NCBI GenBank assembly: GCA_023105745.1
Contig: JALGQZ010000004.1
Coordinates: forward strand, 60,133,112 to 60,197,111
DNA: 64,000 nucleotides
Direction: 5' to 3'
From: Austropuccinia psidii
Taxonomy: Eukaryota; Basidiomycota; Pucciniomycetes; Pucciniales; Sphaerophragmiaceae
In this document: positions 1-12,085 of the stretch, piece after piece
How positions within the stretch are numbered: the first letter of the stretch is position 1
Layout: each line of letters starts with the position of its first letter
Translations under genes and position numbers: made by a program
Notes under the pieces: model-generated
The model's input: only the letters and a program-made list of their open reading frames with translations
The model's database searches: none
What the model was told of the DNA's origin: nothing

Positions 1-530
1 TATTATTAAAATTGATGAATTTTCCCTCAACTTGAGTAGAAAGGATTCTTCTTCAATATTATTCAATTTGAATATTAAAGAATTGAAATAATAATAAAAT
101 TATTATTTAAATATTTATTGTTGGTTTACAATGAATATTATGATTTGAATTAATTTTACACAATTTGGTAAAAATTAATTATACTTTCTATTTAAATATA
201 CTATTTGTATATAAAAATAAGTTTGACAAGTTAATAATAATTACTTATTATTATTAATTTTCGTGAAAATTGCAATTTAAAGCTTTGAAGAGTATAAATA
301 CTCAAAAATAAAAAAAATATATTATTTAATATATTTTGATAAAATATAATATATAAAAAATATATATTATATTTTTATAATATAAGAGATGAAAATTAGT
401 TTAAAAATGAAAAAAAAACTCGAAATTGTACTTACTTTTATAGTAAAAAACCTTCAAAAATAGTGAAAATGATCCAAAAATCGCCAAAATAGGTCCAGAA
501 TAGGTTAAAACAACGGCCAGGCCCCCAAAA
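1..530 (-). mobile_element. Leader/internal start of retroelement D1, cut by the window edge
   Basis: Very AT-rich sequence with no usable reading frame. Read on the minus strand it lies directly downstream of the D1 LTR and begins with a GGGGGCC-type primer-site motif, so it is best read as the untranslated leader of an LTR element whose body lies left of the window. No gag or pol similarity is visible in this part. Confidence 0.6.
511..530 (-). other. Putative primer-binding site of D1
   Basis: Immediately next to the LTR end, the minus strand reads TTTTGGGGGCCTGGCCGTTG. The same core (TTTGGGG.CC..GCC.T) follows the 5' LTR of elements A, B and C, although D has a different LTR. The position fits a primer-binding site. 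I could not match it to a known tRNA 3' end. Confidence 0.5.
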
Positions 531-2006
531 TGTCAGGGTGAGTCTATGTAGTAGCTTAAAAATAGTAAATACAAGCTAGCACTATGACTGTGACACACAA
601 AAAATAAGTTTTAATAATAGTAAACAGGTTCTACTGTAATATGATAACAGTGGTGATGAATCTATTGAGAACCTGGGTTGCAATGATTTAATATCAATTG
701 ACTGTGAAAATCACTACAATAATTAATTATTTTAATTATATCAATATAATCCTAAGAGTACTACTGGTATAAGACAGTTTTACTACGTAAGGATGTTAAT
801 TCATTATAAGATGAGTCTTTTCCAGTGAGGAAAGACCAGCTTTTATCTCCTCTGAGGACTGTGAAAGACTGGTAGGCTCTTCACACGTCTACAGAGTGAA
901 GATTTTCACTCTGGAGGCTGGGTTGTGGTTCTTTACCATCAATTCTGACGTCAGCATAGTCAGAATTGTGGTTTTTGGACCACAAATGATCATTCTGGAT
1001 CAATACAGGGTGAAAAAACTCTTCACAGGCCACGTCAGTACCATTGTGACGTGTCCAGAGTGTCTGGATGACTAATATTAGTCATTCTGGGCGGGTTTAA
1101 GCTTTAAACAACCATTATTTTAAGTATCAAGCCAGTACTGGTTGGTACAGGTTTGGTACAGACCAGTATTGGTCAAGATACTTCCAACCAAGATATCTTA
1201 GTCAGTTTTTGAGATATCAAGAATCCAAGAGCACAGAATTGAAGGGCTCAATGAGCTCTTCAATTTGATATGCTTCATGCTTACCCTTCTCCAAGATAGC
1301 AAAAGCTATAAGGACTTTAAGTTTTTGGATGTATTTTTGTACATCAGTATGAGGCTTCAAAACCTTCCAAGCCAGATATCTGTATTCCAATGATACAGTA
1401 TTGTAGGGCTTGATTAGATCTACAGTCTGATATACAACACTTTACAGCTGTATGAATATATTCCAAAGATACAGGGGTTTCTTTATACGGTTAGTTTCAG
1501 AAATCCTGTATTTTGAGATGTAAACCTTTAAACCAAGATCCCTCTGTCAATTTGTAAGATAGAGGTGTCTAAGGTATCTCAAATTAAAGCTCTCACTCAG
1601 ACCTTCAATTTGGCTGTACTTTTGTACAGTTTTGTACAAGCCCTCCTACACCTTTGAGGGGTTGTTGGTGAAAAAAGGTGGTATAATGGTATCTCCAGAT
1701 TTAGGAGTGCTACAGATGAATAGATGATACCATTGGATAGCTCTACCTTAGAGCTTCAAGAAAAAAACCATTCTGGTTGGGGTTTCATGAAATATGTATA
1801 AGTTAGATTAGAGGCTAGAATAAGAGTTTTTGCTTATTTGGTCTTATCTTTGATAGGGCATATCTTTGTCCTTTCTTATTATATTTGAGGAGGTTTCCTC
1901 TTTATAATTTACTTGTATTGGCTATATTTGTCCAATACTCCTCATACCATTACTTATGGTATGTTGGATGTCATGCTGGTGCTCTGTTTTGAGTCACAGG
2001 CTGACA
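531..2006 (-). repeat. Family-D LTR (5' LTR of D1)
   Basis: A 1476-bp unit with TGTCAG...CTGACA ends. Read on the minus strand it starts TGTCAGCCTGTGACTCAAA and ends CATAGACTCACCCTGACA; the same start occurs at 8151 and 26470 and the same end at 20485. It splits the gag region of element C, whose sequence resumes at 2007. The far side of the insertion is outside the window, so the target duplication (expected TTTAT, 2007-2011) cannot be confirmed. Confidence 0.75.
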
Positions 2007-2813
2007 TTTATCTTTTCCTGCGTTAAAAAGGGCACTTTCAAAATCATTTTCCATTTTGAACCTGCAAGAATCGTTGGCCCATTTGGTGATTACTTCTGAT
2101 TCCCATCAAGGCCAATCATGTTTTCCATGATCTTGTCTCATTTTGTAATACCATTCCTTTGCATTTGTGGTAAAACACAAATGCAATATACCCACTATTA
2201 TTTCATCAGGTATATTAAAATCTTGTTGCGACATATAAATTGTTTTTATTAACTCAATATGGTTGCGTTCTCCCTCATCAGAGGATTTTGGCCATTCTTC
2301 TAATTTGGCAATAACTTATGCAGAGATAGTATTTTCTCCTATAAAAGGGTTTAGCCTTCCTTTTACTGAAATTTCCTCTTCAGTCAAAGGTGCAGAACGT
2401 CTTGGCATATGTAGATTTGGTTCATAACTCTTATGCATTTGTTCCACATGTGCAAGTATTTCATCTTTAAGCTTCTGCCTTTCACTGTCACTCCTTACCA
2501 AATGCATGGCAAATTCATTGGTATTATTAACTACTGTCAAAACATTATTTTTCAGAATCTTAAGCTGGTCATTAATGTTTGTAGTGGAAATATCTGCCAT
2601 TTCTTAATCTTGGACTTGATATTTACTCTCAATTCTGTCACATGTAGTGGAAATTAATTCAAGTTTGGCAATTGTAGACTTATGTAATTCAGCAGAATGT
2701 TTGTTATTCTTTTTCAAGTCATTAATATCCAATGTTATTTTAGTTAACTTTGCATCAATTTTACCAAGTTCTACTTTAATACTAGCTTTAACAAATTGTA
2801 TTTCTTGTATCAT
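2007..2813 (-). pseudogene. Element C gag (ORF2) 5' part, interrupted
   Basis: Two open segments (2604-2813 and 2316-2600) and a continuation to 2007 read as the counterpart of element B residues of about 260-510: a helical [10 protein letters not shown] segment, a SDSERQKLK coiled stretch, PLTEE, and then the start of the capsid-like gag domain (FNMENDFES/RWANDS region, read on the minus strand). A stop separates the two segments and a further break lies near 2315. The ATG at 2811-2813 overlaps the TGA that ends the upstream ORF1 frame (2810-2812). The insertion of D1 removes everything downstream. Confidence 0.7.
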
Positions 2814-3593
2814 TTGCGTGAAAAAGTCCTGTTCATCCTTTCCTGCTCCTTGGCTGTGAATTCAATAGGAGTACTGGCCATATTGAAGACACTTTCCACT
2901 GCTGAAGGCTCCAATTTGGGGATCCTGCACCCCTGTGGGTAAGGTCTGTGCCAATTGGATTTGCCTTTTCCCTTTCCTTTATGGTTCTTGGGACCTCTCT
3001 GCTTCTTCTGAGGTCCTTTGGGCTTGTCTTTGGACACTTCTGCACCTGGTTTGGAGCTGGTAGATGCCATTGGGCCTTCTTTCTCCAAAGCTGGAGTCAC
3101 TTTCAGTTCCTTCTTCTGGTCTATGGCTAAAAGACTTTGGTTCTTCAACCAAATCTTTATCCTTTTGACCTTGTCTTTGAAAGAAAATGTGCTCTACCCT
3201 CCTAAGAGCTCTATGGTCTACTCCTGACCCAGAAATCTCTTGATGTGCAAGTAGGAGTTCATGGCCCCCTGCCAAAGGCTTGGGCATATTTCCCACTCCT
3301 CTTCTTTTGCTTCTCTGAACCAGTTTTTGTATTGGGACTGATATATTTCTATTTTTTCCACTTGGAAATGGTTCAGCCCTTAAAATATTACCTTTAATTC
3401 GCTCAGGATCAGCGTTCACATCAAAGTTTGTGGGTACAGACCTTGGGGAATGGGGGAAACTCTGGCATCCTCCAGACATGCATTTATTGAGGAAGACTTG
3501 CCAGATCTGGCCCTGGTCTTTTCTCTTCCTTTTCCACATCCATCTTATTGGATTGAATAGTTGCTTCCATTTCTGGTATGCACCATTTTCCAA
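2810..3593 (-). pseudogene. Element C overlapping ORF1 / N-terminal long-frame remnant
   Basis: Two frames can be followed here. The long frame (2979-3593) matches the start of the element-B polyprotein ([29 protein letters not shown]) and ends at a TAA where B has a serine codon. The alternate frame matches B ORF1: [22 protein letters not shown] and ELLGG, then an uninterrupted 112-codon tail (2810-3148) with [13 protein letters not shown] and [15 protein letters not shown]. It carries two premature TAG codons (an AAG and a TGG position in B). Both frames are broken, so this copy is not functional; it mainly serves as a comparison for the ORF1 finding. Confidence 0.7.
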
Positions 3594-4142
3594 ATTAATT
3601 TAATTAAAAATGAAAGATAAAGACAGAAAAACACACCTTTTAATGGTTGTTTGGCTTGCTCTGTTTTAAATAAAGTCCCTCTTTTGGAAATTTGTACTTC
3701 AATGATTTCTTAAGATTCTGGACAGGTAATATATCTTTCACTGAGCTTATTACCAGCTGCACTTTACTTGATTAAATACACATAAAAAATTGATAAAAGA
3801 AAGAAATTTGTTATTTTTAATGCTTTCAAGATTTTTTTATAAGCTTTATTATTTTTCAATATTAAAAAAATGATTCTTTTTAAAGGAAAAAATCAAAACT
3901 TAAGAATTTTAACTTAAAATTAATTCAGAGTAACTCAAAGAATTATTTTATAAGTTCTTAGATGTGAAAAGGCCATGTGTAAAGACAGTATAAAATTAAA
4001 CCAAATTACTCAATGCAAAAGATTTTAGACACAATTTCAAAAATAAAAATGATTTCAGCTTCAAATTGAAAGAAAAAAGTTATCAAGTTAATATATTTCA
4101 CAGCTTGAAAATATATTAATTGAGGGTACAAGGTTCAAAAAA

Positions 4143-4160
4143 CATGGCCAGGACCCCAAA
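4143..4160 (-). other. Putative primer-binding site of element C
   Basis: The minus strand reads TTTGGGGTCCTGGCCATG directly after the LTR end TTACA. It differs by two bases from the equivalent site in element B (57388-57405). Confidence 0.5.
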
Positions 4161-6071
4161 TGTAAGATGTCTCTATGAAACTGTTGATAATATTAGTATT
4201 AATAAGCAGTACCATGACTGTTCTTATAAAATATAATAATAAAAATTATTATAACCACAAGTAAATAGATAAATATCCATTTATTTATCTTTTTTACTTT
4301 TTATACACTACTAGTTACTATAACAGTAAGCAGTAATTGTCTACAAGGATCAATTACAAGAAGTATTTAATAATAAAGCTGCTTTATTGAAATGATAAAA
4401 TTATATTAATATATAATTATCTTTTGCAAGGGTAATTGTAAGTATAATTTTTGAAGAAAAATATTACTAGAGAAGAGCTTTTAAGAATTAATAATAAATC
4501 ACTCACTAATACTCCAATGAACCTTAGAAAGAGATTGGTAGAGAGATATGATGTATAAGTGTGGATTTAAAGGATCAAAATTAATTGATAAAATATTACA
4601 ACAATATATATTTGATTTCTGTGATTTCACGTCTTTCTGATTGATTCTGAAAGAATTAGAACACTTAAGAAAAGTTCTAACTAATACTTACTTATTGGTA
4701 ACAAAGATATAATTGGATAATAGGATGAATTTGGAATTAACAGCAAGACAAGGCCTCTTTTAAGTCAGAGAAAGCTCACAGCGGCGTTCCATGGAGCAAA
4801 ATGAAAAGCCAGTGAGTTAGAAAGCAATAATCTCTTTTGGATTAATGAGTGCATCATCTGTTGTCATGTAAGATTATCATAATTACTTCATTGATGCTTT
4901 TACATGACTACAAACCCCAATGTGGTTAAGAATAAAAGGAGTAAAGACTTTAAATCTTCTTGGATTTCAAAATAAACATCAATTTATCGAGGTTATCAAT
5001 GTTATTGGAAATTTCATCACAGGTTGTATTTTCTGTAAATTTTTGAAGATTCAGTATTTCACGTGGAATTATCAAAAATGGACTGTAAGTCAAACGTTTA
5101 ATTTGGCCTATTAAACTGTGATTATTTTCGGTTTATTTATGGATCATACCTTTCTCCATTGGTCCAGAAATTTTAAGAAAGATTAATCAAGAATTGTATT
5201 TTAAATGAATTTTTGAAGTTTTTACCTCATTTCTATGTAGAATTGCAAATAACACTATATGGCAGGTTGCTATGAGGTAAATCAATGGATACTAGTTCAA
5301 AAATGGTTTTAATTAATCTTTTGGGGTTTATCCATGGAAAACGTTAAGAATCAACATGGCTACAGGAGTCTACATTGCTCATTACCTCACTGTTACATCA
5401 AAATAGTAGCTTATTTGCAGTTTTCTTATGATTTAATGAGATTTTAACTTGGTAACTAGGTTCCCAAAAGGCTTTAGTATACTAATTGGGCAAAGATAAG
5501 CCATGGATCCAAGCTTCAGAGCTATCCATTCCTCAGAGTCCTGGGAAGTTGGGTAATCTGGCTCTCTTTGATGTCTTTTGTCCCCCTTAGCTATTTTCAT
5601 GTCAAAAATAGAAATTCAGGCTTAAAGACTGATATCCATTATGGGTGTATCAAAACCGTATGTAAGAATACCATAATATTAAGTGCCACAAACATGCATA
5701 ACACTATTCTTAGTGTATATGTAACATGGGATTTCTCACATTCCACTTATTTTGGTGTGAGATTGAGAAAAACAAAAATTTTCACTATTCTTTTATGTGG
5801 TATTGAAGTATTTTCCATATTACCACCTCTTAGAGTTAGTTTAAGCTTATTCACTCTATGGAGCTACCCTGAGTGAAATTTTGTGTAGAATCCAAATCTG
5901 GACTTAAATCCATGGACTTACTTTTTCACAAAAAAGGTATTTATCTTTTCTGACATAAAAAATGATGAATTTTGGATATATGCATGAAGTATGTGATATG
6001 CATAGTTCAGAATTTTTTTTAAATATAGTTGTGGCAAATTTTTGTATGTAAAACATACCTCAAGGCTCACA
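4161..6071 (-). repeat. Element C 5' LTR
   Basis: A 1911-bp LTR with TGTAAG...CTCACA ends on the plus strand (TGTGAGCCTTGAGGT...CTTACA in element orientation). It aligns throughout with both LTRs of element B but with many substitutions, so C is clearly older than B. Confidence 0.85.
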
Positions 6072-6723
6072 GGATTCTTGGAGTAACATCTATCCACAGT
6101 GCTTCTAAGTAGTTTGTTGTCTCAAGAGCATGTCTTTAAGGAACACCACAAAACTCTCTTTATGGATAGGCTTGGAAAAATGTTGCAGGATTGAAGTTGA
6201 GGAGAAGCACTCAGATATATTTCACAGGGATCTCCCATTATGGTGGCATTTTGACCTTAAGACCACAATAAACTGGCCAGTTTGGAAGATAGAGACCTTT
6301 AAAGTAGCTAATTTTTCTTCCCTTGATGAGTTCTAAACAATGCTGACCCATTTTAAAGGTATAAAATTATTTATGGAAAAGCTATACAGGCTTTAGATTC
6401 CTGTTGTAGAATTTGGATTTGTGGTATATCCTGTATTGACTTATTATCTTCAATGGATTTTGTTCTAGATGTGATACAGGGTTATTGAGTGTACCATTGG
6501 AAAACTCAGATTATTCTCTTTCTGAAAGCCTCATTTTTTGTATCTCACATTAAAACTGTAGAAGCTAGATAAGAGGTCAATATTTTGTTTGCCCTTATTT
6601 GGCCCTTATTTGGATCCAGCTTCTGTAGTTTTGGAGCTAGCCAGCATTGAGAGATTCAATTTAAGCCCTCATTTGATGGGGTTCTTTGTCTTTCTCCAGA
6701 TTTTAGCTGAGATGATAAAATTA
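6072..6723 (-). repeat. D3: old family-D LTR, left fragment
   Basis: The minus-strand reading matches D4 (26700-26900) and D2 (17949-18160): shared blocks are a CTAAAACTGTAGAAGCTAGAT-like stretch, CATTTGATGGGGTT and a TCCAGATTT...TTAAGG stretch. The fragment is bounded on the left by element C and on the right by a TIR element. It ends with the 8-bp TAAAATTA duplication (6716-6723). Confidence 0.65.
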
Positions 6724-8064
6724 GGGTATTGGTAAAAACACATTAGGGGTGGGTTTTAAATGAAATATGGCTATTTATGGAATCAACAAAGCCAGTTATG
6801 GCATTAACAGTGCCATTAATGACATTATTAATGCACTATTTCTGATGCCATTAATGCCATTTATGGAATCAACAGTTCCATTAATGGCATTATCAATGCA
6901 ATATTTCTGATGCCATTAATGCCATTTGTGGCATTAACAATGCAATATTTCTGATGCCATTAATGCCATAAATGGGATTATTAATTCCATAAGTGGCATT
7001 ACTAATTCCATAAGTGGTATTATTAATTCCGTAAATGGCATTATTAATTCCATAAATGGCATTATTAATTCCATAAATTGCATTATTAGTTCCATAAATG
7101 GCATTATTAATTCCATAAATGGTATTAATAATGCCATTAATGGTATTGCATAAATGACATTAACAATTCCATTGATGGCATTATCAATGCAATAAATGGC
7201 ATAATGCCATAAATGGAATTGTTAATGCCACAAATGGCATTGTTGATTCAATAAATGGCATTTTTAATGCCATTTATGGGATTTTTAAGGCTATTAACTC
7301 CATTTTCAAGGCCAATGTTATGGCCATTCATGCCATTTTTAAGGCCATTCATGCCATTTTTAAGGCCAATGTTAAGGCCATTCATGCAATTGTTGAGGCC
7401 ATTTATGGCACTTTTAAGGCCATCAAATTCAATTTATGGCATTGTTGTAATGCCATTTAGGCCAATTTTCTGGCCATAAATGGCATCTGTGTGTCATTCT
7501 TGATGCCATTTATGTCATTTGTGATGCCATTCATGGCACTTTTGATGTCATAAATTGCACTGTTAATGCCAAAAATGAAATTTTGACTTCCCCTAATCAT
7601 AAATTACATTTTAAATTCAATTTCTTTCATAAATGAAATTTTCAATTTAAATACAAACATCAACAAAAAACGTAAAGAAACAAGGACTTTTTGGACCTAC
7701 AAATGTTGTGGAAAAAAAATCCCAAAATGTTGGGCTTCTGGTTTTTTATTCTCAAGGTTTTTCCCTATATTTTAAAAAAAAATTATGGAAATTTGTAAAT
7801 GGGAACATATTTAATGATTTTTTTTGAAAAAATAGGCCATTTTGCCAAATTGGGCAAAAAAGCAAATTTTGAAAAGATTTGGGGACCTTCACATCCCATG
7901 TTGTAAAAAATATGGCAAAACAAAATCATAGAAATGCTCAAAACTGAGCCTGATAAATTTTTATTAAAGAAATAATTCACTCATGTGTTTTGGCCATAAA
8001 TTGGCAAAAACACATAATTTTAGGGTAAAAACACATAAGGCCTTACGTGTGTTTGCCAACACCC
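6724..8064. mobile_element. Non-autonomous TIR DNA element with 8-bp TSD and an internal minisatellite
   Basis: The left end begins GGGTATTGGTAAAAACAC. The right end, reverse-complemented, begins GGGTGTTGGCAAACACAC. About 26 bp of imperfect terminal inverted repeat is flanked by a perfect 8-bp duplication TAAAATTA (6716-6723 and 8065-8072). An 8-bp duplication is typical of hAT elements, but no transposase is present and the TIR is not diagnostic, so the superfamily is inferred. Outside the minisatellite the interior is AT-rich and non-coding. Removing the element restores a continuous family-D LTR sequence, which supports the boundaries. Confidence 0.75.
6775..7580. repeat. Palindromic minisatellite inside the TIR element
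   Basis: About 800 bp built from short ATTAATGCCAT / ATGGCATTAAT units. The clearest part (about 7000-7130) is a 21-bp period around TTCCATAAATGGCATTATTA. A second subarray (about 7290-7440) repeats GGCCATTCATGCCATTTTTAA. Many units are their own near reverse complement, so each strand can fold. The open frames through it (strings of MELIMPF or MPFLRPF) are by-products of the 21-bp period, not genes. Confidence 0.85.
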
Positions 8065-8072
8065 TAAAATTA

Positions 8073-8150
8073 AATCTCCTTCTAAGCTCTTGGTTTGAGC
8101 TTTAATAACTCTTATTTCCTGTCTTATGGTTATCGGAGCTGTGTATTAGG
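8073..8150 (-). repeat. D3 LTR, middle fragment
   Basis: A short piece of the old family-D LTR between the TIR element and D2, matching the reverse complement of about 26620-26690 in D4. Its last five bases (TTAGG) form the left target duplication of D2. Confidence 0.6.
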
Positions 8151-8527
8151 TGTCAGCCTGTGACTCAAAGCCAGAGCACAAGAATGACAGCCAAAATACC
8201 ATAAAGCAATTTTAGCGTAAAATACCAAAAAAATGAAGCTGAGCCAGAAAATCTAAAAAGGTACTAAAAGAAAGAAAAAGTTACCTTTTTCCAAATGCAC
8301 AGCTCCCATAATCACAGGGAAAAGAATAAAAACGTTATTCAGGCTCAAAGAATTTGCTGAGCATAAACCTCATCTTTCACCTCTCATCACAAATACAGAG
8401 AAAGGGGCTGAACCACATCAAACAGGTTCTCAATTTGAAGCTCGCAGTCAGAGATATTCAATGGTACTTGCCAAACTGAGATAGAATCAAAACTATAGAA
8501 GTTATGGCCAAATTAAAGCCAAATAAG

Positions 8528-10010
8528 TGTCACCACCATGGGAATTCACCTCTTGGGCCTCCTTGTGGCATATCCAGCTTATGGCAATTTGGCCATATCC
8601 ATAATCATTGGCCAAATTGGCTATTTCATCTTTTCTGGCCTTTTATGGCCATTTCACTATTGGGGGCCAACTTGCTCCCTTCATCATCATCAGGAATTTT
8701 CTGGCCAGGTTTTGCTTTTGAGAAGTATTTTGTATTTTTCAGTCAACAGGGAAAATACATACCAAAAGCCTATATTTGGCTTTTTGAGCTTAAAATACAG
8801 CTTTGTGTATTTTTCTTTATTCAGCCAATTTATGCCATTTTCCCATGTAATATGGGAAATATGCCCAAATGGCCATATTAGACCATTTGGGGCTTAACTG
8901 CCAGTTTTGTGAATTTCTGTGCATTTTGCACATTTTTTGCGCACTTTGCTCAAATACAGTTTGAAAGCTGTATTGGCTGTATTTGGCAAAAAATACCCAA
9001 AAGCCACATTGTCACCTCTGAAGCCACCAAAACCCATTTTTCACCTATATCCTCCTGGAATCCTTCCAAAGGACCTTTGGCCACTTTCACCCTCAAATAA
9101 CCAAAGTGCCATAAATGGTGTTATACACCATTATGAATCTTTTTTTTACCAGAAATTTAATGGTTCCAATATTAAATGTTTATTTCAGCTTTTCATCAGG
9201 TCATCAAGTCAAGTCATCCAGGCTCAAGGACAATTTTCAATCTCAAATATCAATGACCCCATCAAGCAATCATTGGATATTATCATTCACAGTATTCCTC
9301 CAAGGGGATACAAGCAATTTATTCTCAAGGGATATTCATGAGGCAGTTCCAAAACAATATTTCAAGAGAGTCAATGCTCCATCAATCCACCTTGGCAACC
9401 AGATTCATTCAATACAGTCTGGATTCATCAAGACCTGCATTTCAATCATAAATCATGGGAATATCATTCAACCCAGTTCATTTCTCAATTTGGCAAGGTA
9501 TACATTCGATCAGACAGTCAATACAGCCTCCAGTATTCAATACAGACCAGCTGCCAGCATGAAGGAGTCAAGCTCTTAACCTTTCACATATACCAGCCTC
9601 CTTTGACCCTGGGGGGTTTCTCCCCAAATTAATTAATATATTTTGATTTTATTATATCTTTATTTATCTTAGCTTTTTTTTAAGTGAATACTGATATTAT
9701 CAAGTCAGTCATATAGCACCTCTTTCTTTTTTCTTTCTTTTCCTGTCAATGGATATTTGGTGGTCATATCCTTACTAATTCTATTATTCATTTTTGGCAT
9801 GTTGAAACAGTGATTAAGGAATTCTTTTCCTGACTCTTTGGCCATTTGGCTTCTTATTCCTCTTATTGCATCTCATTTTTGTACTTTAATATTTCTTAGA
9901 GAAATTCATTTCTTTTACTTTGTTTTCTTTATTCTTTGGAGTCTCTCAAGTGAGTTTCCTGATTTCTGAGTGCCACGCTACCCTTGTCTTCCACAAAAGC
10001 CCCTATGACA
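8528..10010 (+). repeat. Element E 5' LTR
   Basis: A 1483-bp LTR, TGTCACCACCATGG...CCCCTATGACA. It is rich in GGCCA/TGGCC words and in AATACAG or GCTGTATT words. The same LTR recurs at 16498, 18238 (reverse) and 25722. Open frames across it (for example 8919-9341 and 9115-9579) are non-coding LTR sequence. Confidence 0.9.
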
Positions 10011-10714
10011 TTATATTAATTAACTCATAATTTCTCTTCATTATGTTCATTCTTTCTTTATAATTGAATTCACTCATTTCATAAAAATTATGACTCTTTG
10101 ATTTTTATGAGCTTTATGATTCATTGTCATCTCTCAATTTTCTCCCATTCATTCTTCATTTTGAAAATTGAAAGCTGACCCACCCTTTTTTTCTTCTCTT
10201 TTTAATCTTTATTCAAATCATAAAATTCATTTCATTCATAATTCAGGTTTCATCTTCCTTTTAATTGATTTTCAAATTGGTCATCAAGATTATTCAGATA
10301 CATTCTTTACATAAAGATTCATATTGATTCATTCTTTAAGAAGACGTCACTTGATTTGATTTGATTGATTGATTGTAAATAAACTGATATGAACTTCAAG
10401 AAAATTGATTTACCTGAAGGTATTATTGATTTTGATGATTTTTCATGTCAAGAATTTCGACATAAATTGATTTTGCCTCAAGATTTCATGTGATTGATTG
10501 ATTTTCTGCAAGATTTTTATTTTTATTGATGTGAAGAATTAATTTTGACATTAGATTGATTGATTTACCTCAATATCTCACTTTTGTTCATTGATTTTCT
10601 TCAAGACATTGATTTTGAATTTGATTTTAACTTCCAGCTTTCATTTGAATTGCCTCAAGTTTTATCTTCAAATTTTGATTTTGATTGATGTTATTTCCTT
10701 TAATCCTGAAAGTC

Positions 10715-11973
10715 ATGCCTTTTCAACACTCACCTCCTCCAAGACAGACAAGATCTCAGGCCAGAGCTAAAGCTGTTCTGACTCCAACTCCAAGAGCTCC
10801 TCTTGATGGCACCCCAGAAGTTCCTCAACTGGAGGCCAAATTTGGAAGGAGCAGCACCATCCAGGAAGGAAGGAAGAGGGCCAAGAAGATCAAGTTTCAT
10901 TTCAGTAGTAGGCCATTTTCCAGGACTTTGAAGGACCATTTTAAAAGGTCCTGGTGAAGATGGTGAAGAGGAGAAGGAGAATTCTGTGGAAGAGAAAGAG
11001 TCTGATGGTACTGAAGGTGTTCCTGCTGCTCTGGGGGCATCCCAAGGTATTTGAGGACCAACTCTATCCCAGTCTAATAAGCCTGTCTCTCATCAGTCTG
11101 AACCATCCTTATTGGCCATTATGTATCAAATGACTCAGAATATGGCCAATATTCAAAAAGCATCTTCTGAAGATTCAAGACCACCAGCCTTCAAGAGTAC
11201 ATATATGAAGGCACCAGAATTCTTTGATGGGACTCAGCCCTTCAAAGTCAGAAGCTTTATTCAGTTTTTCAAACTTATTTTTCATAATGATCTGGTAAGT
11301 TTCTCTCAAGACAGAAAAAAAGTTCTTTATACCACTTCATTTCTCATTGGCAGGGCTGCAAAATCAATTGAGCCTTATATTTACAATCTCACCAATCAAG
11401 ACCCAAGATACTTTCTCAATTTTTGGAATTTATTTGAATCACAACTCTTTACTTTTTTTGCGGACCCAAATGAAGTCAGAAAAGCTTCAGCGGAGTTGGA
11501 TTCCTTAATAATGAAAGAAGGTGGACATATCTCTTTATACATTTCTGATTTCAGAAGTTTGGTTTCATTAATTGGAGATTGGGGTGAAAGAGCTCTCATC
11601 CCTCATTTCAGGAAGGGATTTCCATCCAACATTTTGGATCAATTGGCCTCCCATCCTTCAAGAATTGACTCTCTTCAAGACTTAATGGATATTACACTGG
11701 AGCTTGATACCAGGTACCATGAGAAGAAAAAGGAGAAGAGTAATAATCAAGAGAAGAAGTCTGAAGCCTCAAATTCAAAATTTTTCTCATCCTCAAAGTT
11801 CTTCAAGCTCAAATCAAAGTAAGAAGAACAATTTTCAGAAGAGAGCCAAGCCCCATTCTTCTTTGTTTAATAAAGAATTCAAGTTAATTAATGCTGAAAA
11901 AGAAAGAAGAATAAAGCAGGGATTATGTACCTATTCTGGTGGGAAGCATAGTCTTGAGTCTTGTTTCAAATGA
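10715..11973 (+). pseudogene. Element E gag, frameshifted
   Basis: A plausible start is the ATG before PFQHSPPPRQTRSQ. The frame breaks near 10940; an acidic stretch (GEEEKENSVEEKESDGTEG) continues in another frame and ends at a TGA in 11050-11060. The Ty3-type capsid domain is well preserved at 11112-11822, with FDGTQPFKVRSF, FLIGRAAK, LFESQLFTFF, RKASAELDSL and SHPSRIDSLQDLM. A shifted tail (11704-11973) carries a zinc-knuckle remnant, CTYSGGKHSLESC, in which the second cysteine is serine. The gag is recognisable but cannot be translated as one protein. Confidence 0.85.
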
Positions 11974-12085
11974 CCTCAAAACCAGCTTGCCCAACCACCA
12001 GGAAAATTTCTCAGCAAGGGAAAAGCCTGAGTGAAGCTCATGTTGTGTTCAAGGGTCTTCACTGCTTTCCATCCAGAGCACAATT

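Larger units (their letters stand above)
2007..6071 (-). mobile_element. Element C: decayed Ty3/Gypsy element, sister of element B, truncated by D1
   Basis: The order on the minus strand is 5' LTR (4161-6071), primer-site motif (4143-4160), leader exon remnants (about 3627-3765), overlapping ORF1/gag frames (2810-3593) and the start of gag (2007-2813). It aligns along its length with element B (55290-59327) but carries several stop codons. The rest of pol would lie left of D1, outside the window. Base 6072 onward belongs to the older LTR D3, so C inserted into D3. Confidence 0.8.

Noticed and set aside
6934..7479. Open frames giving repeated MELIMPF and MPFLRPF peptides
   Set aside because: They follow directly from the 21-bp period of the minisatellite, which is a multiple of three; no independent coding evidence.
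8504..9579. Overlapping open frames of 119-154 codons inside the E LTRs (also 16272-17569)
   Set aside because: They lie in LTR sequence, differ between copies with frame-breaking changes, and have no motifs.
10011..10060. Primer-binding site of element E
   Set aside because: The bases after the 5' LTR (TTATATTAATTAAC) match neither the GGGGGCC motif of A-D nor a known tRNA complement; decay or self-priming cannot be told apart.
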